NCBI GenBank assembly: GCA_030525785.1
Contig: JAUNEA010000003.1
Span: 62,001-126,000, forward strand
Length of the DNA: 64,000 nucleotides
Direction of reading: 5' to 3'
Source: Cardiobacteriaceae bacterium
Lineage (GTDB): Bacteria; Pseudomonadota; Gammaproteobacteria; Cardiobacteriales; Cardiobacteriaceae
This document shows positions 49,020-59,807 of the stretch, one piece after another (within the stretch, counting starts at the first letter, position 1; every line of letters begins with the position of its first letter). A model generated the notes under the pieces. The model was not told where the DNA came from. It did not search any database and saw only the letters and a program-made list of their open reading frames with translations. The position numbers and the translations under genes were made by a program.

Positions 49020-49229
49020 TTATCGATAAATGCTGATGGTTGATGTGGTTGAAGAGGAAGAGGCTTTTTCTTGGTCACAACCATCTGTGCAACCACAAGC
49101 CTTTTCAACCCCAACAGCCCCCAAACCACCACAGCTACCTTTCAAAGGAGCGCGTCCAAAAATCACACCCACCGACATACCAGCCACTGCCACCAACAAC
49201 AATACAAAAATGGCAATAAATGTTTCCAT
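49020..49229 (-). CDS. nqrM: Na+-NQR maturation protein NqrM
   Basis: Small membrane protein needed to place iron in the Na+-NQR complex. The 69-residue product has one N-terminal helix (about 4-24) and the Cys cluster GSCGGLGAVG...CGCTDGC of the family (DUF539). It follows apbE by 1 bp, as is usual at the end of nqr operons. Confidence 0.93.
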   Translation of the reverse strand: METFIAIFVLLLVAVAGMSVGVIFGRAPLKGSCGGLGAVGVEKACGCTDGCDQEKASSSSTTSTISIYR

Positions 49230-49230
49230 C

Positions 49231-50346
49231 TTATTCTCCCAATAACTGTTTCATCGCGGAGCTTTGTTTTACCTCAAAGCTCTTGCCCTCAGCTGCATAA
49301 ATCAATACAACTGCCAGCTGATGCTTTTCTGCAAAAGCCAGAGCATCATCTCCCATCGCCATCATAGCAGTAGCATAGCCATCTGCCGTCATGCAATCAT
49401 TAGCAATCACACTCGCAGATAACAAGCTTGAAGCTTTAGGCTGACCTGTACGTGGATTAAGGGTATGCACCGCACGAACCCCATCATAATCAATAAAATT
49501 GCGATAATTTCCAGAAGTTGCTATCGCTCGACCTTCTGAAAGCGGCACTATCACTGAAGCGCTTTGATGGCTTCCTTCTATCGGAGTTTCAATGCCAATA
49601 CGCCAATCTTTGCCATATTTTTGACCGCTGGCACGTGTCTCGCCACCAATGTCTACCAGAAAATCTCGGTAGCCCAAAGCGCTTAATGTCTCCACCACAG
49701 CATCAACCCCATAGCCTTTGGCAATAGAGGATAAATCGATAGCGGTTTGGGGGTGATCTTTGCGCAATTGCTGCTGATTTAAATGAAGGTTTTGATAGCC
49801 TACATAACTCAGGGTTTGCTGAATCTCTTCTTCTGTAGGCTTGCGCTCTGTTTTTTTCGGCCCAAAACCCCATAAGTTAACCAAAGGCATCACGGTAATA
49901 TCGTAAAGTCCATCAGTTTGCTGGCTAATTTCTAAACCTTTTTGAACCACATAAGCAAGCTCAGCACTGATGGTTTGCGAATCCAATGAAGCGCTTTGGT
50001 TGAAAGTAGAAATTTCTGAATCAGGAATATAAGTACTCATGGATTGATTGACTGCTGCAAGGCGTTTTTCAATCTCAGCCTGTGCAATATCCAAAGCGCT
50101 TTGCTCAAGCGAATGAGCAAGACTCACCTGCCAAAACGTACCCATCGTTTTCCCTTTTAAAATCATTACTTGCTCATCTTTAGCGTGCGCCAAACCAACG
50201 CCCACTTGCCCAAAAGCGCTTTGAACAGCGCCAAGCATGGGGGTGCCTGCGAACAACAAAGCCACTGCATAAAGCAGTGGCATGCATGATGAGTAAGCAA
50301 AGCGCTTTGGCTTAACCGCCGAAGTCGTCAAGCAAGATGTTCTCAT
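49231..50346 (-). CDS. apbE: FMN transferase ApbE
   Basis: Periplasmic flavin transferase that attaches FMN covalently to NqrB and NqrC. The 371-residue protein has an N-terminal hydrophobic segment (about 22-40), [43 protein letters not shown] and the metal-site [13 protein letters not shown]. The ATG at 50346 has AGGAG at 6 nt and overlaps the end of nqrF by 35 bp. Confidence 0.94.
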   Translation of the reverse strand: MRTSCLTTSAVKPKRFAYSSCMPLLYAVALLFAGTPMLGAVQSAFGQVGVGLAHAKDEQVMILKGKTMGTFWQVSLAHSLEQSALDIAQAEIEKRLAAVNQSMSTYIPDSEISTFNQSASLDSQTISAELAYVVQKGLEISQQTDGLYDITVMPLVNLWGFGPKKTERKPTEEEIQQTLSYVGYQNLHLNQQQLRKDHPQTAIDLSSIAKGYGVDAVVETLSALGYRDFLVDIGGETRASGQKYGKDWRIGIETPIEGSHQSASVIVPLSEGRAIATSGNYRNFIDYDGVRAVHTLNPRTGQPKASSLLSASVIANDCMTADGYATAMMAMGDDALAFAEKHQLAVVLIYAAEGKSFEVKQSSAMKQLLGE

Positions 50347-51538
50347 CTTCTACTCCTAAATCGCGCAACATTTTGATAACGGATTGGGTCATAATGGGCG
50401 GGCCGCACATATAATATTCACAATCTTCTGGCGCAGGGTGGTCTTTCAGATGTTGTTCATAGACCACATTGTGAATAAAGCCTGTTAAACCTGTCCAATT
50501 GTCTTCAGGTAAAGCGTCTGATAAAGCAATATGCCAAGTGAAATTCGGGAATTCTTTGGCGAGTTGGTCAAAGTCTTCTTGGTAGAAGATTTCTTTTTTG
50601 GAACGTGCGCCATAATAGAACGTGATTTTCCGTTTAGAATTCAAGCGCTTCAACTGGTCAAAAATATGCGAACGCATCGGAGCCATACCTGCACCACCAC
50701 CAATAAAGACCATTTCCGCATCAGTATCTTTGGCAAAGAATTCGCCGAAAGGCCCTGAAATGGTTACTTTATCGCCTGGTTTTAACGACCAAATATACGA
50801 AGACATTTGACCAGGAGGCGTACCTTCGGGCGCACGAGGTGGAGGAGTTGCAATACGCACGTTAAGCATAATAATGCCTTCTTCCTTCGGATAGTTCGCC
50901 ATCGAATAAGCACGAACAATCGGTTCTTTCACCTCAGAAACATAACGCCAAAGATTGAATTTATCCCAATCATCATGGTATTCCTTGTCAATATTAGCCT
51001 TATAGTCTTCATATTTGACCACGTGGGCAGGCGCTTCAATTTGAATATAGCCACCCGCACGGAATGGAACGCTTTCACCATCGGGGATTTTGAGCTTCAA
51101 CTCTTTGATGAAAGTGGCTTTGTTGTCATTAGAAATGACTTCGCATTCCCATTTTTTCACCCCAAAGACCGAATCTTCCACTTCCACTTGCATATCGCGT
51201 TTAACCGCCACTTGGCAGGACAAACGCATGCCTTCTCGAGCTTCTTTTTTGCTGATGTGGCTTAATTCAACAGGCAGAATATCACCGCCACCTTCTTCCA
51301 CTACTACACGGCATTGACCACAAGAGCCACCACCACCACAAGCGCTTGAGACATAAATCCCATTATTGGCTAATGTACCCAATAATTTACCGCCTGCAGG
51401 GACAATAATTTCTTTCTGATGGTTGATGGTAATTTTGACATCGCCTTCAGAAACCAAATATTTCCGTGAAGTCAAAATCAAAACCGATAACAACAGGATT
51501 AAACCAATGAATAAAACTATCGCAACTAAAATATCCAT
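50312..51538 (-). CDS. nqrF: Na+-NQR subunit F (NADH dehydrogenase component)
   Basis: Entry subunit of Na+-NQR: oxidises NADH through FAD and passes electrons to a [2Fe-2S] cluster. The 408 residues have one helix (about 3-23), the ferredoxin motif [12 protein letters not shown], the FAD motif RAYSMANYP and NADH-binding [17 protein letters not shown], ending ILLDDFGG. All cluster Cys are present. Confidence 0.96.
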   Translation of the reverse strand: MDILVAIVLFIGLILLLSVLILTSRKYLVSEGDVKITINHQKEIIVPAGGKLLGTLANNGIYVSSACGGGGSCGQCRVVVEEGGGDILPVELSHISKKEAREGMRLSCQVAVKRDMQVEVEDSVFGVKKWECEVISNDNKATFIKELKLKIPDGESVPFRAGGYIQIEAPAHVVKYEDYKANIDKEYHDDWDKFNLWRYVSEVKEPIVRAYSMANYPKEEGIIMLNVRIATPPPRAPEGTPPGQMSSYIWSLKPGDKVTISGPFGEFFAKDTDAEMVFIGGGAGMAPMRSHIFDQLKRLNSKRKITFYYGARSKKEIFYQEDFDQLAKEFPNFTWHIALSDALPEDNWTGLTGFIHNVVYEQHLKDHPAPEDCEYYMCGPPIMTQSVIKMLRDLGVEDENILLDDFGG

Positions 51539-51551
51539 CTTTGCCCCCGTT

Positions 51552-52163
51552 TTATAATTGTACGCCAGAGAAAGACATAAATGCTAAAGCCATCAAACCT
51601 GCAGTAATAAAGGTAATGCCTAAGCCTTCTAAGCCTTTCGGAATGTCCGCATAGCGGAGTTTTTCACGCACGCCAGCCATGACGGTAATCGCCAACGCCC
51701 AGCTGATGCCAGAACCAAAGCCATAAACCACCGATTCACCAAATTCATAATTACGCTCAACCATGAACAATGAACCGCCTAAAATGGCACAATTCACCGC
51801 AATCAAGGGCAAGAAAATACCAAGCGCATTGTAGAGAGCTGGCATATATTTATCCAAAAACATTTCCAACACTTGCACAACAGCTGCAATGGTACAAATA
51901 TAAATAATGGTGCCTAAATAGCTGATGTTAATATCCAAACCTAAAGCTGTCCATAAAGTTGCGCCTTCTTTTAAAACGTGAAGGTACAACAGATTATTCA
52001 CTGGGACGGTAATTGCCTGAACAATCACTACTGCGATACCTAAACCCATTGCTGTGCTAATCTTTTTGGACACGGCTAAAAACGTACACATGCCTAAAAA
52101 GAAAGACAAGGCCATATTCTCAATGAATATGGATTTAATCAATAAACTCAAATAATGTTCCAT
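51552..52163 (-). CDS. nqrE: Na+-NQR subunit E
   Basis: Integral membrane subunit (203 residues, six helices) that helps hold the intramembrane iron centre and the Na+ path. Family sequence includes [22 protein letters not shown] and [14 protein letters not shown], with the conserved Cys residues. It lies 13 bp upstream of nqrF and 8 bp after nqrD. Confidence 0.95.
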   Translation of the reverse strand: MEHYLSLLIKSIFIENMALSFFLGMCTFLAVSKKISTAMGLGIAVVIVQAITVPVNNLLYLHVLKEGATLWTALGLDINISYLGTIIYICTIAAVVQVLEMFLDKYMPALYNALGIFLPLIAVNCAILGGSLFMVERNYEFGESVVYGFGSGISWALAITVMAGVREKLRYADIPKGLEGLGITFITAGLMALAFMSFSGVQL

Positions 52164-52171
52164 ATTTCACC

Positions 52172-52849
52172 TCAATGCTGACCAACCAAAGGTTTAGCGC
52201 TTTGTGCAAATTTAAAATCTGGTTTCTCTTGCTGGCTGGTTTTCCAAGTACGCAATGCCCAAATCAATAAACCAATCACAAAGAAAGCGCTTGGTGGTAA
52301 AACCATCAAGCCATTGGGCTGATACCAACCGCCATTTTGTACTGTGGGCAATACAGGAATATCAAACCAAGTGCCTTTACCTGTAATTTCACGGATAGTA
52401 CCCACCACAACCAATACTAAACTGTAACCGAGACCATTACCAATACCGTCCCAAAAACTAGGCTTCGGTGGATTCATCATCGCATAAGCTTCCAAACGCC
52501 CCATCACAATACAGTTGGTAATAATCAAAGAAACGAAAACCGATAATTGTTTAGAGACCTCAAAGAAAAACGCTTTCAAAATTTGATCTACTACAATCAC
52601 CAATGAAGCCACCACCGTCATTTGGATAATAATCCGAATATTGTTCGGAATACGCTCACGAATGGCAGAAATACAGAGGTTAGAAAACGCAGTTACCAAA
52701 GTCAGTGCCATTGCCATCAACACCGCTGTTTTCATGCTGCTGGTTACTGCTAAACTGGAGCAAACACCTAAAACCTGCAAACCAATCGGGTTGTTGTTAA
52801 AAATGGGCCCGACAATCAGTTCGCGATAATTGTATTGTTTTTCACTCAT
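52172..52849 (-). CDS. nqrD: Na+-NQR subunit D
   Basis: Integral membrane subunit (225 residues, six helices) paired with NqrE. Typical segments are [35 protein letters not shown] and [17 protein letters not shown]. Conserved Cys residues of the membrane iron site are present. Confidence 0.95.
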   Translation of the reverse strand: MSEKQYNYRELIVGPIFNNNPIGLQVLGVCSSLAVTSSMKTAVLMAMALTLVTAFSNLCISAIRERIPNNIRIIIQMTVVASLVIVVDQILKAFFFEVSKQLSVFVSLIITNCIVMGRLEAYAMMNPPKPSFWDGIGNGLGYSLVLVVVGTIREITGKGTWFDIPVLPTVQNGGWYQPNGLMVLPPSAFFVIGLLIWALRTWKTSQQEKPDFKFAQSAKPLVGQH

Positions 52850-52852
52850 AAA

Positions 52853-53698
52853 TCACCGTGCCTTAATACTGGCTAAATCAATATTGCCTGCTTTGAGTTC
52901 TGTCAAAAAGCGCTTATAGGCTGAATCCCCAAGCCAGAAATTCACCATATTTTCTACCCCACGACTGGTCAAACTTGCGCCTGAAAGTGAATCCACCTCA
53001 TTTTTGTGGTCAGGGCGTGCGCCACTTTTACGCAGATGAATATGAGGGTGACCTGCTTCATCAAACGGCACCACGCCTACCCATTTTGCCTGCCATTTGG
53101 GATTGACGATTTCGCCACCCAAACCTGGTGTTTCAGCATGTTGGTAGAAAGTTAAACCTACCACTTCAGCATTTTCTTTATTCAAATCAAGTGCCAAAAA
53201 GCCGTACATCGTACTCCACAGACCATAGCCTTGAACAGGAAGGACGACGTTTTTCAACGCATCGCCATCAAAAACCAAATAGACCAAACCATCTTTTGCC
53301 ATGCGTTTGATGCCTGCTGGGTCTTCCTTTAAAACTACGCCCGAAGCGCTTTTTGCCGTTGCATACATATCGTATTTACTGGCATCAATTTCGCTGTTAA
53401 TTTGCCCTGTTTCAAAATTAATCGCTACAGGTTTAACATTTTTAAAACGTTCATCAATTTGGGCATTGTTTAATTTCACGCCACTTTCTGCCAAGCCACT
53501 TGCCACCAACACATTTAAGCGCTTTTCATTGAGCGCGTTTTGGTTTTGGAAAGGACGCAAAGCCACCGCCGAAATCGCCACCGCTAACGCACAAACCAAG
53601 CAAGTAACGGTCGCAAATTTCATCACATAGCGATTGTCATTGGTGTCAATCTTGACGGGCGCAGAAAGCGCTTTGTTTTCAGTTTGCTGTTCAGACAT
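52853..53698 (-). CDS. nqrC: Na+-NQR subunit C, with Ser at the flavin attachment site
   Basis: Periplasmic flavoprotein subunit with one N-terminal helix (about 40-58) and an FMN-binding domain. The flavinylation motif reads [10 protein letters not shown]: the usual acceptor Thr of SGAT is Ser (codon AGT). ApbE consensus descriptions allow Thr or Ser, so it may still be modified. The ATG at 53698 overlaps nqrB by 8 bp; the 281-residue length is normal. Confidence 0.93.
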   Translation of the reverse strand: MSEQQTENKALSAPVKIDTNDNRYVMKFATVTCLVCALAVAISAVALRPFQNQNALNEKRLNVLVASGLAESGVKLNNAQIDERFKNVKPVAINFETGQINSEIDASKYDMYATAKSASGVVLKEDPAGIKRMAKDGLVYLVFDGDALKNVVLPVQGYGLWSTMYGFLALDLNKENAEVVGLTFYQHAETPGLGGEIVNPKWQAKWVGVVPFDEAGHPHIHLRKSGARPDHKNEVDSLSGASLTSRGVENMVNFWLGDSAYKRFLTELKAGNIDLASIKAR

Positions 53699-54836
53699 GG
53701 GTTCTCTCCTGACGGCGTTTAACATTAGCACGCATCACGCCATAATCAATCAGTGGCGCAAAGATATTGGCAAACAAAATCGCCAACATAATGCCTTCGG
53801 GGAAAGCTGGGTTAATCACACGAATCAAAACGGTCATCACCCCAATCAAGGCACCAAAAATATAACGCCCTGTGTTGGTGACCGATGCGGTTACAGGGTC
53901 GGTTGCCATAAAGAAGGTGCCAAATGCCCAGCCACCAACCACCATATGCCACCAGAACGGCATGGCAAACATTTTATTGGTTTCGCTGCCGATGATGTTA
54001 AAGAGTAAAGATGTGGCAATGGTTCCGACAATCACGCCAACCACAATGCGCCATGAAGCAATGCCTGTGATGAGAATGAAGCCACCGCCAAGCAAAATCG
54101 CCAATGTGGAAGTTTCACCAATAGAACCTGCCATATTGCCGAAGAAAGCGTTCCACCAACCAATGTGTTCTTGTACCGCACTCATGCCATCAGCCGATGC
54201 CATGCTTAAAGCGGTTGCACCTGAATAACCATCAACGGCCACCCAAACCTTATCGCCTGAAATTTGCGCAGGATAGGCAAAATATAAAAATGCACGAGCC
54301 GCCAAAGCTGGATTGACGAAATTTCTTCCTGTGCCACCGAATACTTCTTTACCTAAAACCACCCCAAAGCTGATGCCTATCGCCACTTGCCATAAAGGAA
54401 TAGTGGGTGGAACAATCAGAGAGAACAGAATAGAAGTAACGAAAAAGCCTTCGGAAATCTCATGTTTGCGCACCATCGCAAACAAAACTTCCCAAAATCC
54501 GCCCACCACAAAGGTGACCACATAAATCGGCACATGATAATAAGCACCGTAAATCATATTGGCGATGATGCCTCGTGTTTCCCCAGAAGCGCTTGCTGCG
54601 TTAGCACCAATAAAATACCAACCTGCAAACATCGCTGGGAAAGCTGATAGCCACACAAACACCATAATCCGTTTTAAATCAATAGCATCACGCACATGAG
54701 AAGCACGAGCAGTGACGAATCGTGGGCTGTATAAAATGGTTGCTGCCGCTTCATAAATCGCATAAAGCGCTTCAAATTTGCCACCCTTTTCAAAATGGGG
54801 GGCGAGTTTTTCAATAAAATTCTTTTCGCTTGCCAT
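53691..54836 (-). CDS. nqrB: Na+-NQR subunit B
   Basis: Largest membrane subunit, carrying covalent FMN, riboflavin and the Na+ channel. The 381-residue protein has about ten helices, [20 protein letters not shown] and the flavinylation motif [12 protein letters not shown] with the normal Thr. It starts 2 bp after nqrA. Confidence 0.96.
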   Translation of the reverse strand: MASEKNFIEKLAPHFEKGGKFEALYAIYEAAATILYSPRFVTARASHVRDAIDLKRIMVFVWLSAFPAMFAGWYFIGANAASASGETRGIIANMIYGAYYHVPIYVVTFVVGGFWEVLFAMVRKHEISEGFFVTSILFSLIVPPTIPLWQVAIGISFGVVLGKEVFGGTGRNFVNPALAARAFLYFAYPAQISGDKVWVAVDGYSGATALSMASADGMSAVQEHIGWWNAFFGNMAGSIGETSTLAILLGGGFILITGIASWRIVVGVIVGTIATSLLFNIIGSETNKMFAMPFWWHMVVGGWAFGTFFMATDPVTASVTNTGRYIFGALIGVMTVLIRVINPAFPEGIMLAILFANIFAPLIDYGVMRANVKRRQERTHV

Positions 54837-54838
54837 AA

Positions 54839-56200
54839 TTAGCCTTCTTGCTCAATGATGGTCAAATTTTCACGGAGAATCGCACCAAAATCGTGTTTTC
54901 CCGAATCCACAAAGCTGAGTAACGCCACATCTTCTTCCACCAATTCCAATGCGCCCAATTCAACTGCTGTATCGGTATCCAATACAATAAGCGCTTTGAG
55001 GAGCAAGGTAGGCAGAATATCCAAAGGCATTACGTCTTCATAAATCCCAAACGGAACAATCGGACGAGGCGAACCCTGCATGGAAGTATTCAAATCATAA
55101 GTACGTTGTCCTTTGTTATCCAAAAGCGCTTTGCGGTCGAGGAAGAAACTTAAGAACGAACGGGTTTTAGAATAGGTATTTTGTCCCAAATGGAAGAAAC
55201 GGAGGAAATAGGTTTCACGACCTTCAGGTAAAACGCTGATTTGTTGGTCATAAGCCCCTAAAAAGCCATCAAATTCTCCAGCTTGACGACCCGAAAAAAC
55301 CGAACCCGAAATGATGCGATTTTCGCTGTCTTTTAAATTGCCTGCGGTTAAAGCGCTTAAATTAGCGCCACGAACGGTGCGAACCAATTTAGGCTCTTTT
55401 ACGCTTGGCCCTGCGATGGCAACCACTTTGCTGGTATCCAACTCGCCTGTGCGTAAGAATTTACCCACCATCAACAAATCTTGTAAGCTGATGTGCCAAG
55501 CCACTTTTTTTGCACTGACGGGGTCAATAAAATGAATATGGGTGCCAACCAAACCAGCTGGGTGCAAACCACCAAAAGCATGATGTTGCACACGTTCGTT
55601 TAAAGCATCAGGGAGTTTGGTTTCGGGAGCGTGGGCAACGTGGATTTTGCCTTCGGTTAAAAGAGAAAGCGCTTTGATGCCTGCTTGATAATCTTCCGTC
55701 CGGCCGTCCAACAAAATTGCTGGATTAAACGACAGGGGGTTAGAATCCATCGTATTGACGAAAATAGCATGGGGCGTAGATTTGGGAGCAGGGATTTTAT
55801 CAAAGGGACGCTGACGGAAAGCCGTCCAAAGTCCGTGTTTGGTTAAAACTTCAACCAAAGTTGCCCGTTCCTTGATTTCACCTACAGAGAATTTTGGTTT
55901 TTCTGCTGAAAAATCAGGCTCAATGGTGATGGAAATAAATTTACGCTTCTCGCCCCGAGTGATTTTTTGAATCGTACCTGATACAGGCGAACAAATAAAC
56001 ACACCGAGATTTTTTTTGTCTTCAAAAAGCGCTTGTCCCAGCGTAACTTTATCGCCTTCTGCGACCAGCATCGTGGGCTTAAGACCAATATAGTCATCGC
56101 CAACAATACCAACAGATGCTTGGGGGACAAGAGAATGAATGGTCGTATCGGTTAGACCACCAGAAATAGGGAGATTTAATCCCTTTTTGATTGAGATCAT
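54839..56200 (-). CDS. nqrA: Na+-NQR subunit A
   Basis: Soluble cytoplasmic subunit associated with ubiquinone binding. The 453-residue protein opens [18 protein letters not shown] and contains [35 protein letters not shown] and [15 protein letters not shown], all typical. It is the first gene of nqrABCDEF-apbE-nqrM and stands 44 bp after a tRNA-Leu gene on the same strand. Confidence 0.96.
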   Translation of the reverse strand: MISIKKGLNLPISGGLTDTTIHSLVPQASVGIVGDDYIGLKPTMLVAEGDKVTLGQALFEDKKNLGVFICSPVSGTIQKITRGEKRKFISITIEPDFSAEKPKFSVGEIKERATLVEVLTKHGLWTAFRQRPFDKIPAPKSTPHAIFVNTMDSNPLSFNPAILLDGRTEDYQAGIKALSLLTEGKIHVAHAPETKLPDALNERVQHHAFGGLHPAGLVGTHIHFIDPVSAKKVAWHISLQDLLMVGKFLRTGELDTSKVVAIAGPSVKEPKLVRTVRGANLSALTAGNLKDSENRIISGSVFSGRQAGEFDGFLGAYDQQISVLPEGRETYFLRFFHLGQNTYSKTRSFLSFFLDRKALLDNKGQRTYDLNTSMQGSPRPIVPFGIYEDVMPLDILPTLLLKALIVLDTDTAVELGALELVEEDVALLSFVDSGKHDFGAILRENLTIIEQEG

Positions 56201-56244
56201 GCTAACAACACCTCTTACCTCATCATGATTTTTGAATAATCATT

Positions 56245-56329
56245 TGGTGCCGACGGCGAGACTCGAACTCGCACAGCTTTCGCCACTACCCCCTCAAGAT
56301 AGCGTGTCTACCAATTCCACCACGTCGGC
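56245..56329 (-). tRNA. leuT: tRNA-Leu (anticodon GAG)
   Basis: An 85-nt class II tRNA with encoded CCA. The acceptor stem GCCGACG pairs with CGTCGGC, the D-arm holds GGTAGAC, the anticodon loop is TTGAGGG (anticodon GAG, positions 56293-56295), there is a variable arm, and the T-arm has the TTCGAGTCT pattern (GTTCGAG). It lies between secG and nqrA on the same strand. The symbol is only approximate; naming of leucine tRNA genes varies. Confidence 0.93.
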
Positions 56330-56353
56330 TTCTTATCTACAACAGCGAAGCGC

Positions 56354-56722
56354 TTAAGGCTTTGTCGTTGTATCTAAATTTTCAGTATTTGCAGCAGAAC
56401 CAACATTATCCACTTTTACAGCAGGAACGTCAAGAGCTGCATCAACCTTTTGCGCCGCTTCTAACGGCGTTTTTTGTAAAATATTGCCATTACTTGCATT
56501 TTTATTAAGCACATAACCCAACAACAATGCACTGAACAAAAAACCCGCTGCCAAAAAGCGAGTTGTTTTATACAAAAACGAACCAGCACCTTTCGCACCG
56601 AACACTGTTCCGCCTCCACCTCCCAAAGAACCCATTCCTGAGCTTTTGGATTGCTGCAACAAAACAATAACAATCAGCGCGATGGCAAAGCTAATAAATA
56701 CAATTTGTACAATAGAAGTCAT
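56354..56722 (-). CDS. secG: Preprotein translocase subunit SecG
   Basis: Small membrane subunit of SecYEG. The 122-residue protein has two helices (about 4-22 and 53-72) and the family motif LLQQSKSSGMGSLGGGGG. The Ala/Asn-rich C-terminal tail is variable in the family. Its start overlaps tpiA by 4 bp. Confidence 0.93.
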   Translation of the reverse strand: MTSIVQIVFISFAIALIVIVLLQQSKSSGMGSLGGGGGTVFGAKGAGSFLYKTTRFLAAGFLFSALLLGYVLNKNASNGNILQKTPLEAAQKVDAALDVPAVKVDNVGSAANTENLDTTTKP

Positions 56723-57453
56723 ACCATTGCCTCAACAATCTTTTGAAAATCATCAACTTTCAGAGAAGCTCCGCCTACCAAAAAGCCATCAATATCTGCG
56801 CCAGCAAAAAGCGCTTTGGCATTATCAGGTTTCACACTTCCGCCATAAAGCAGACGCACAGAATGAGCCATTGTAGCAGATTTTTTCTCCAACATTTTGC
56901 GAATCTGCTCATGCACTTGCTGGGCATATTCTGCGGTTGCTGCTTTACCTGTTCCAATAGCCCATACAGGTTCATAAGCAATAACACTTTGTTCATCAAG
57001 CAAATCTACTTCTAAAATCGGCTCAAGCTGACGCGCCAAGCTTTGAGCGGTTGTACCTTGTTCGTACTCTTCGAGCGACTCACCTATGCAATAAATCGGC
57101 GTTAAACCTTTCGCTTTTAATTGTTTCCATTTAGCAACCAAAAGCGCTTCATCTTCATGAAAATCCGTACGGCGCTCAGAATGACCAATCACCACATAAG
57201 CACAGCCTGCCTCTTTTAAAAGGGTTGCTGATAATTCGCCTGTATGCGCACCATTCTCATGCGCACTCACATCTTGCCCAGCCAAAGCGCTTAAACCGTG
57301 CTGCTCTGCAACAGGCAATAAACTTGCAGGCAAAGCAAATACACGCTCCACGCCATCAGCCCAATGCGCTTTGGCAAAATCGGCAACTAAGGCACGGTTT
57401 CCATTCATTTTCCAGTTGGCTGCTGCCATTGGCTGACGTACTGTATTAGACAT
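56719..57453 (-). CDS. tpiA: Triosephosphate isomerase
   Basis: Interconverts dihydroxyacetone phosphate and glyceraldehyde-3-phosphate. The 244-residue TIM barrel has the catalytic Lys in AAANWKMNG, His in VVIGHSERR, Glu in [15 protein letters not shown], and the phosphate loop [12 protein letters not shown]. The ATG at 57453 is chosen; it overlaps the end of glmM. Confidence 0.96.
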   Translation of the reverse strand: MSNTVRQPMAAANWKMNGNRALVADFAKAHWADGVERVFALPASLLPVAEQHGLSALAGQDVSAHENGAHTGELSATLLKEAGCAYVVIGHSERRTDFHEDEALLVAKWKQLKAKGLTPIYCIGESLEEYEQGTTAQSLARQLEPILEVDLLDEQSVIAYEPVWAIGTGKAATAEYAQQVHEQIRKMLEKKSATMAHSVRLLYGGSVKPDNAKALFAGADIDGFLVGGASLKVDDFQKIVEAMV

Positions 57454-58795
57454 GATGACTTTCCTTTTCAATCACTTGACTTAATTTTTCCACCACATGA
57501 TGCAGCAAACGCTCATCAGCGCCTTCTGCCATCACACGAATTTTCGGCTCCGTTCCAGAGGGGCGTAATAATACCCGTCCTGAACCCTCCAAAGCGCTTT
57601 GTGCTTCTTGATAAGCACTTTGTACCGCCTCTTTTGACAAAACAGCCTGCTTTTGGCTGACTTTAATATTTTTCATGACCTGAGGCATGATGTGAACATC
57701 TTTAACCAGCTCATGCAAGGCCAGCCCCATTTCCAACATTGCTGCAACCACTTGCAGCGCCGCCACAATGCCATCGCCTGTCGAACTTCTATCCAAGCAA
57801 ATAATATGCCCAGAACTCTCTCCCCCTAGCAAAGCGCTTTGTGTTTCCATCAATTCTCTGACATAACGATCGCCAACATTGGCTCGATGAAAACGAATGC
57901 CCAAAGCCGAAAATGCCTGTTCCACGCCAAAATTGCTCATCAAAGTTCCCACCACATCAGAAACTTGCTCACCTTTAAAACGGCGATACTTTGCAATCAC
58001 ATAAAGCGCCAAATCTCCATCAACCAATCGCCCAAATTTGTCCACCAAAATAACCCGATCGCCATCACCATCAAAAGCAATGCCCAAATCCGCTTGTTCT
58101 TCACGAACACGGCGCTGTAAAGATTCTGGGTGAGTGGAACCACAAAATGCATTGATGTTACAACCATTGGGTTCGCACGCCATCGTCACGACCTGCGCCC
58201 CCAACTCACGAAAAACATCAGGCGCAATGGCATAAGTGGCTCCATTGGCACAGTCCAACACAATCTTTAAGCGCTTAAATGGCAAGCCTAAAGCAATGGA
58301 GTTTTTACAAAATTCTGTGTAACGACCACGAACTTCCGAAACCCGATAAGCCTTACCTAACTCTGCAGATGGCACCAATTTCATTGGCTGTTCCAAATAC
58401 CTTTCAATCTCAAGCTCTTGTTCATCCGTTAGCTTTAAACCATCTTGAGCGAAGATTTTAATCCCATTATCGCTGTATTCATTATGCGAGGCACTCACAA
58501 CAAAACCTGCTGCGGCTTGAAAGGTACGCGTAAAATAAGCAATGCCTGGTGTTGGGATAACGCCCAAAAGATGAGCATCAATTCCAGCAGCTGAAAGCCC
58601 AGAAACAATTGCATTTTCAAACATATAACCTGAAATTCGCGTATCCTTACCAATCATCACCTTGCCCCCCACAAAACCTTGATTGTTCAACATACGCCCA
58701 ACTGCCCATGCCAAATGCATCACCCAGTCAGGGGTCATTGGTGCAATTCCTACCTGCGCACGTACGCCATCTGTTCCAAAATATTGACGACTCAT
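57446..58795 (-). CDS. glmM: Phosphoglucosamine mutase GlmM
   Basis: Converts glucosamine-6-phosphate to glucosamine-1-phosphate for UDP-GlcNAc, feeding MurA and lipid A synthesis. The 449-residue protein has [12 protein letters not shown], the phosphoserine loop [16 protein letters not shown], metal loop [11 protein letters not shown] and sugar loop GGESSGHII. It heads glmM-tpiA-secG and diverges from dapD. Confidence 0.96.
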   Translation of the reverse strand: MSRQYFGTDGVRAQVGIAPMTPDWVMHLAWAVGRMLNNQGFVGGKVMIGKDTRISGYMFENAIVSGLSAAGIDAHLLGVIPTPGIAYFTRTFQAAAGFVVSASHNEYSDNGIKIFAQDGLKLTDEQELEIERYLEQPMKLVPSAELGKAYRVSEVRGRYTEFCKNSIALGLPFKRLKIVLDCANGATYAIAPDVFRELGAQVVTMACEPNGCNINAFCGSTHPESLQRRVREEQADLGIAFDGDGDRVILVDKFGRLVDGDLALYVIAKYRRFKGEQVSDVVGTLMSNFGVEQAFSALGIRFHRANVGDRYVRELMETQSALLGGESSGHIICLDRSSTGDGIVAALQVVAAMLEMGLALHELVKDVHIMPQVMKNIKVSQKQAVLSKEAVQSAYQEAQSALEGSGRVLLRPSGTEPKIRVMAEGADERLLHHVVEKLSQVIEKESHHV

Positions 58796-58848
58796 TTCCT
58801 TCTCCTTTTTTCCATGAAACCTAAAACCACCCTGCCCTCAATATACTC

Positions 58849-58854
58849 TATAAT
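58849..58854 (+). promoter_or_regulatory. Candidate dapD -10 element
   Basis: TATAAT occurs 31 bp before the dapD start. No good -35 was seen at the right distance. Confidence 0.4.
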
Positions 58855-58884
58855 CGCTCCTTTTCTGGGCAGGAGACCCTATTT

Positions 58885-59691
58885 ATGAGTTTACAACAAA
58901 TCATTGAAAGCGCTTTTGAGCGTCGTGCAGAAATCAACCCACAAAACGCTGACAAAGCGCTTTTGGAAGCCATCGAGGAAACATTATACCAGCTTCAAAC
59001 AGGGAAAATTCGGGTCGCTGAACCCACCGAACAAGGCTGGGTGACCCATCAATGGATTAAAAAAGCCGTGTTGTTGTCGTTCCGTGTTTATGACAATCAA
59101 GTGATGGACAGCCTTTATTTTGACAAAGTTCCCAGCCGTTTCGCCCATCATGATGAAGCGCTTTTCCGCAGTGAGGGCATTCGAGTGGTTCCGCCTGCCT
59201 TTGCTCGGCGTGGTACTTATTTGGCGAAAGGTGTGGTTTTGATGCCGTCCTACGTCAATATCGGGGCTTATGTCGGTGAAAACACCATGGTGGATACTTG
59301 GGCAACGGTTGGTTCTTGTGCGCAAATCGGGAAAAACGTGCATTTATCAGGCGGTGTGGGCATTGGTGGCGTATTGGAACCTCTACAAGCCAACCCCACC
59401 ATCATTGAAGACGATTGCTTCATTGGGGCAAGGTCAGAAATCGTGGAAGGCGTGATTGTCGAAAAAGGCTCAGTGATTTCGATGGGCGTTTATATTGGTC
59501 AATCCACTAAAATCTACAACCGCATGACAGGAGAAATCACCTATGGGCGCATTCCTGCTGGCTCGGTGGTGGTGTCAGGCAATTTGCCCGCTCAAGATGG
59601 TTCGCATTCTTTGTATTGTGCCGTGATTATTAAACAGGTTGATGAAAAAACCCGTTCTAAAACTTCATTAAACGATTTATTACGCGCCTAA
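58885..59691 (+). CDS. dapD: Tetrahydrodipicolinate N-succinyltransferase DapD
   Basis: Lysine/diaminopimelate pathway enzyme. The 268-residue protein has a helical N-terminal domain and a left-handed beta-helix of hexapeptide repeats ([20 protein letters not shown] in the middle, [20 protein letters not shown]). AGGAG precedes the start at 10 nt. Two palindrome copies occur in the first 30 codons. A hairpin of paired copies follows. Confidence 0.96.
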   Translation: MSLQQIIESAFERRAEINPQNADKALLEAIEETLYQLQTGKIRVAEPTEQGWVTHQWIKKAVLLSFRVYDNQVMDSLYFDKVPSRFAHHDEALFRSEGIRVVPPAFARRGTYLAKGVVLMPSYVNIGAYVGENTMVDTWATVGSCAQIGKNVHLSGGVGIGGVLEPLQANPTIIEDDCFIGARSEIVEGVIVEKGSVISMGVYIGQSTKIYNRMTGEITYGRIPAGSVVVSGNLPAQDGSHSLYCAVIIKQVDEKTRSKTSLNDLLRA

Positions 59692-59710
59692 TTTATCTTT
59701 TTGATTCGCC

Positions 59711-59758
59711 CAAAGCGCTTGGTTGATACATTTAGCACAACCAAAGCGCTTTGTTCTT
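59711..59758 (+). terminator. Hairpin from two palindrome copies after dapD
   Basis: CAAAGCGCTTGGTTG (59711-59725) pairs with CAACCAAAGCGCTTTG (59738-59753), a 15-bp stem with one bulged T and a 12-nt loop, followed by TTCTTT. It is 19 bp after the dapD stop and just before the riboswitch-like leader. Confidence 0.6.
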
Positions 59759-59762
59759 TAAA

Positions 59763-59800
59763 CCTGTGGTTCGTAAACCTCCCACACAAAAAAACTAGGA
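59763..59800 (+). promoter_or_regulatory. preQ1-I-like riboswitch in the yhhQ leader
   Basis: TGTGG (59765-59769) pairs with CCACA (59782-59786) around a 12-nt loop beginning TTC. An A-rich tail follows, then ACTAGGA, which overlaps the Shine-Dalgarno of the gene at 59808. This matches the compact preQ1-I layout: short stem, TTC, A-rich tail, and an AACTAAGG-like end. ACC/CCT in the loop could pair with AGG to close the pseudoknot and hide the ribosome site. The downstream gene transports a queuosine precursor, which supports the call. Confidence 0.7.
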
Positions 59801-59807
59801 ATAGACG

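Noticed and set aside
49019-49132. N-terminal extension of ComEC
   Set aside because: It overlaps nqrM in another frame and adds a non-family sequence; the ATG at 49018 is preferred.
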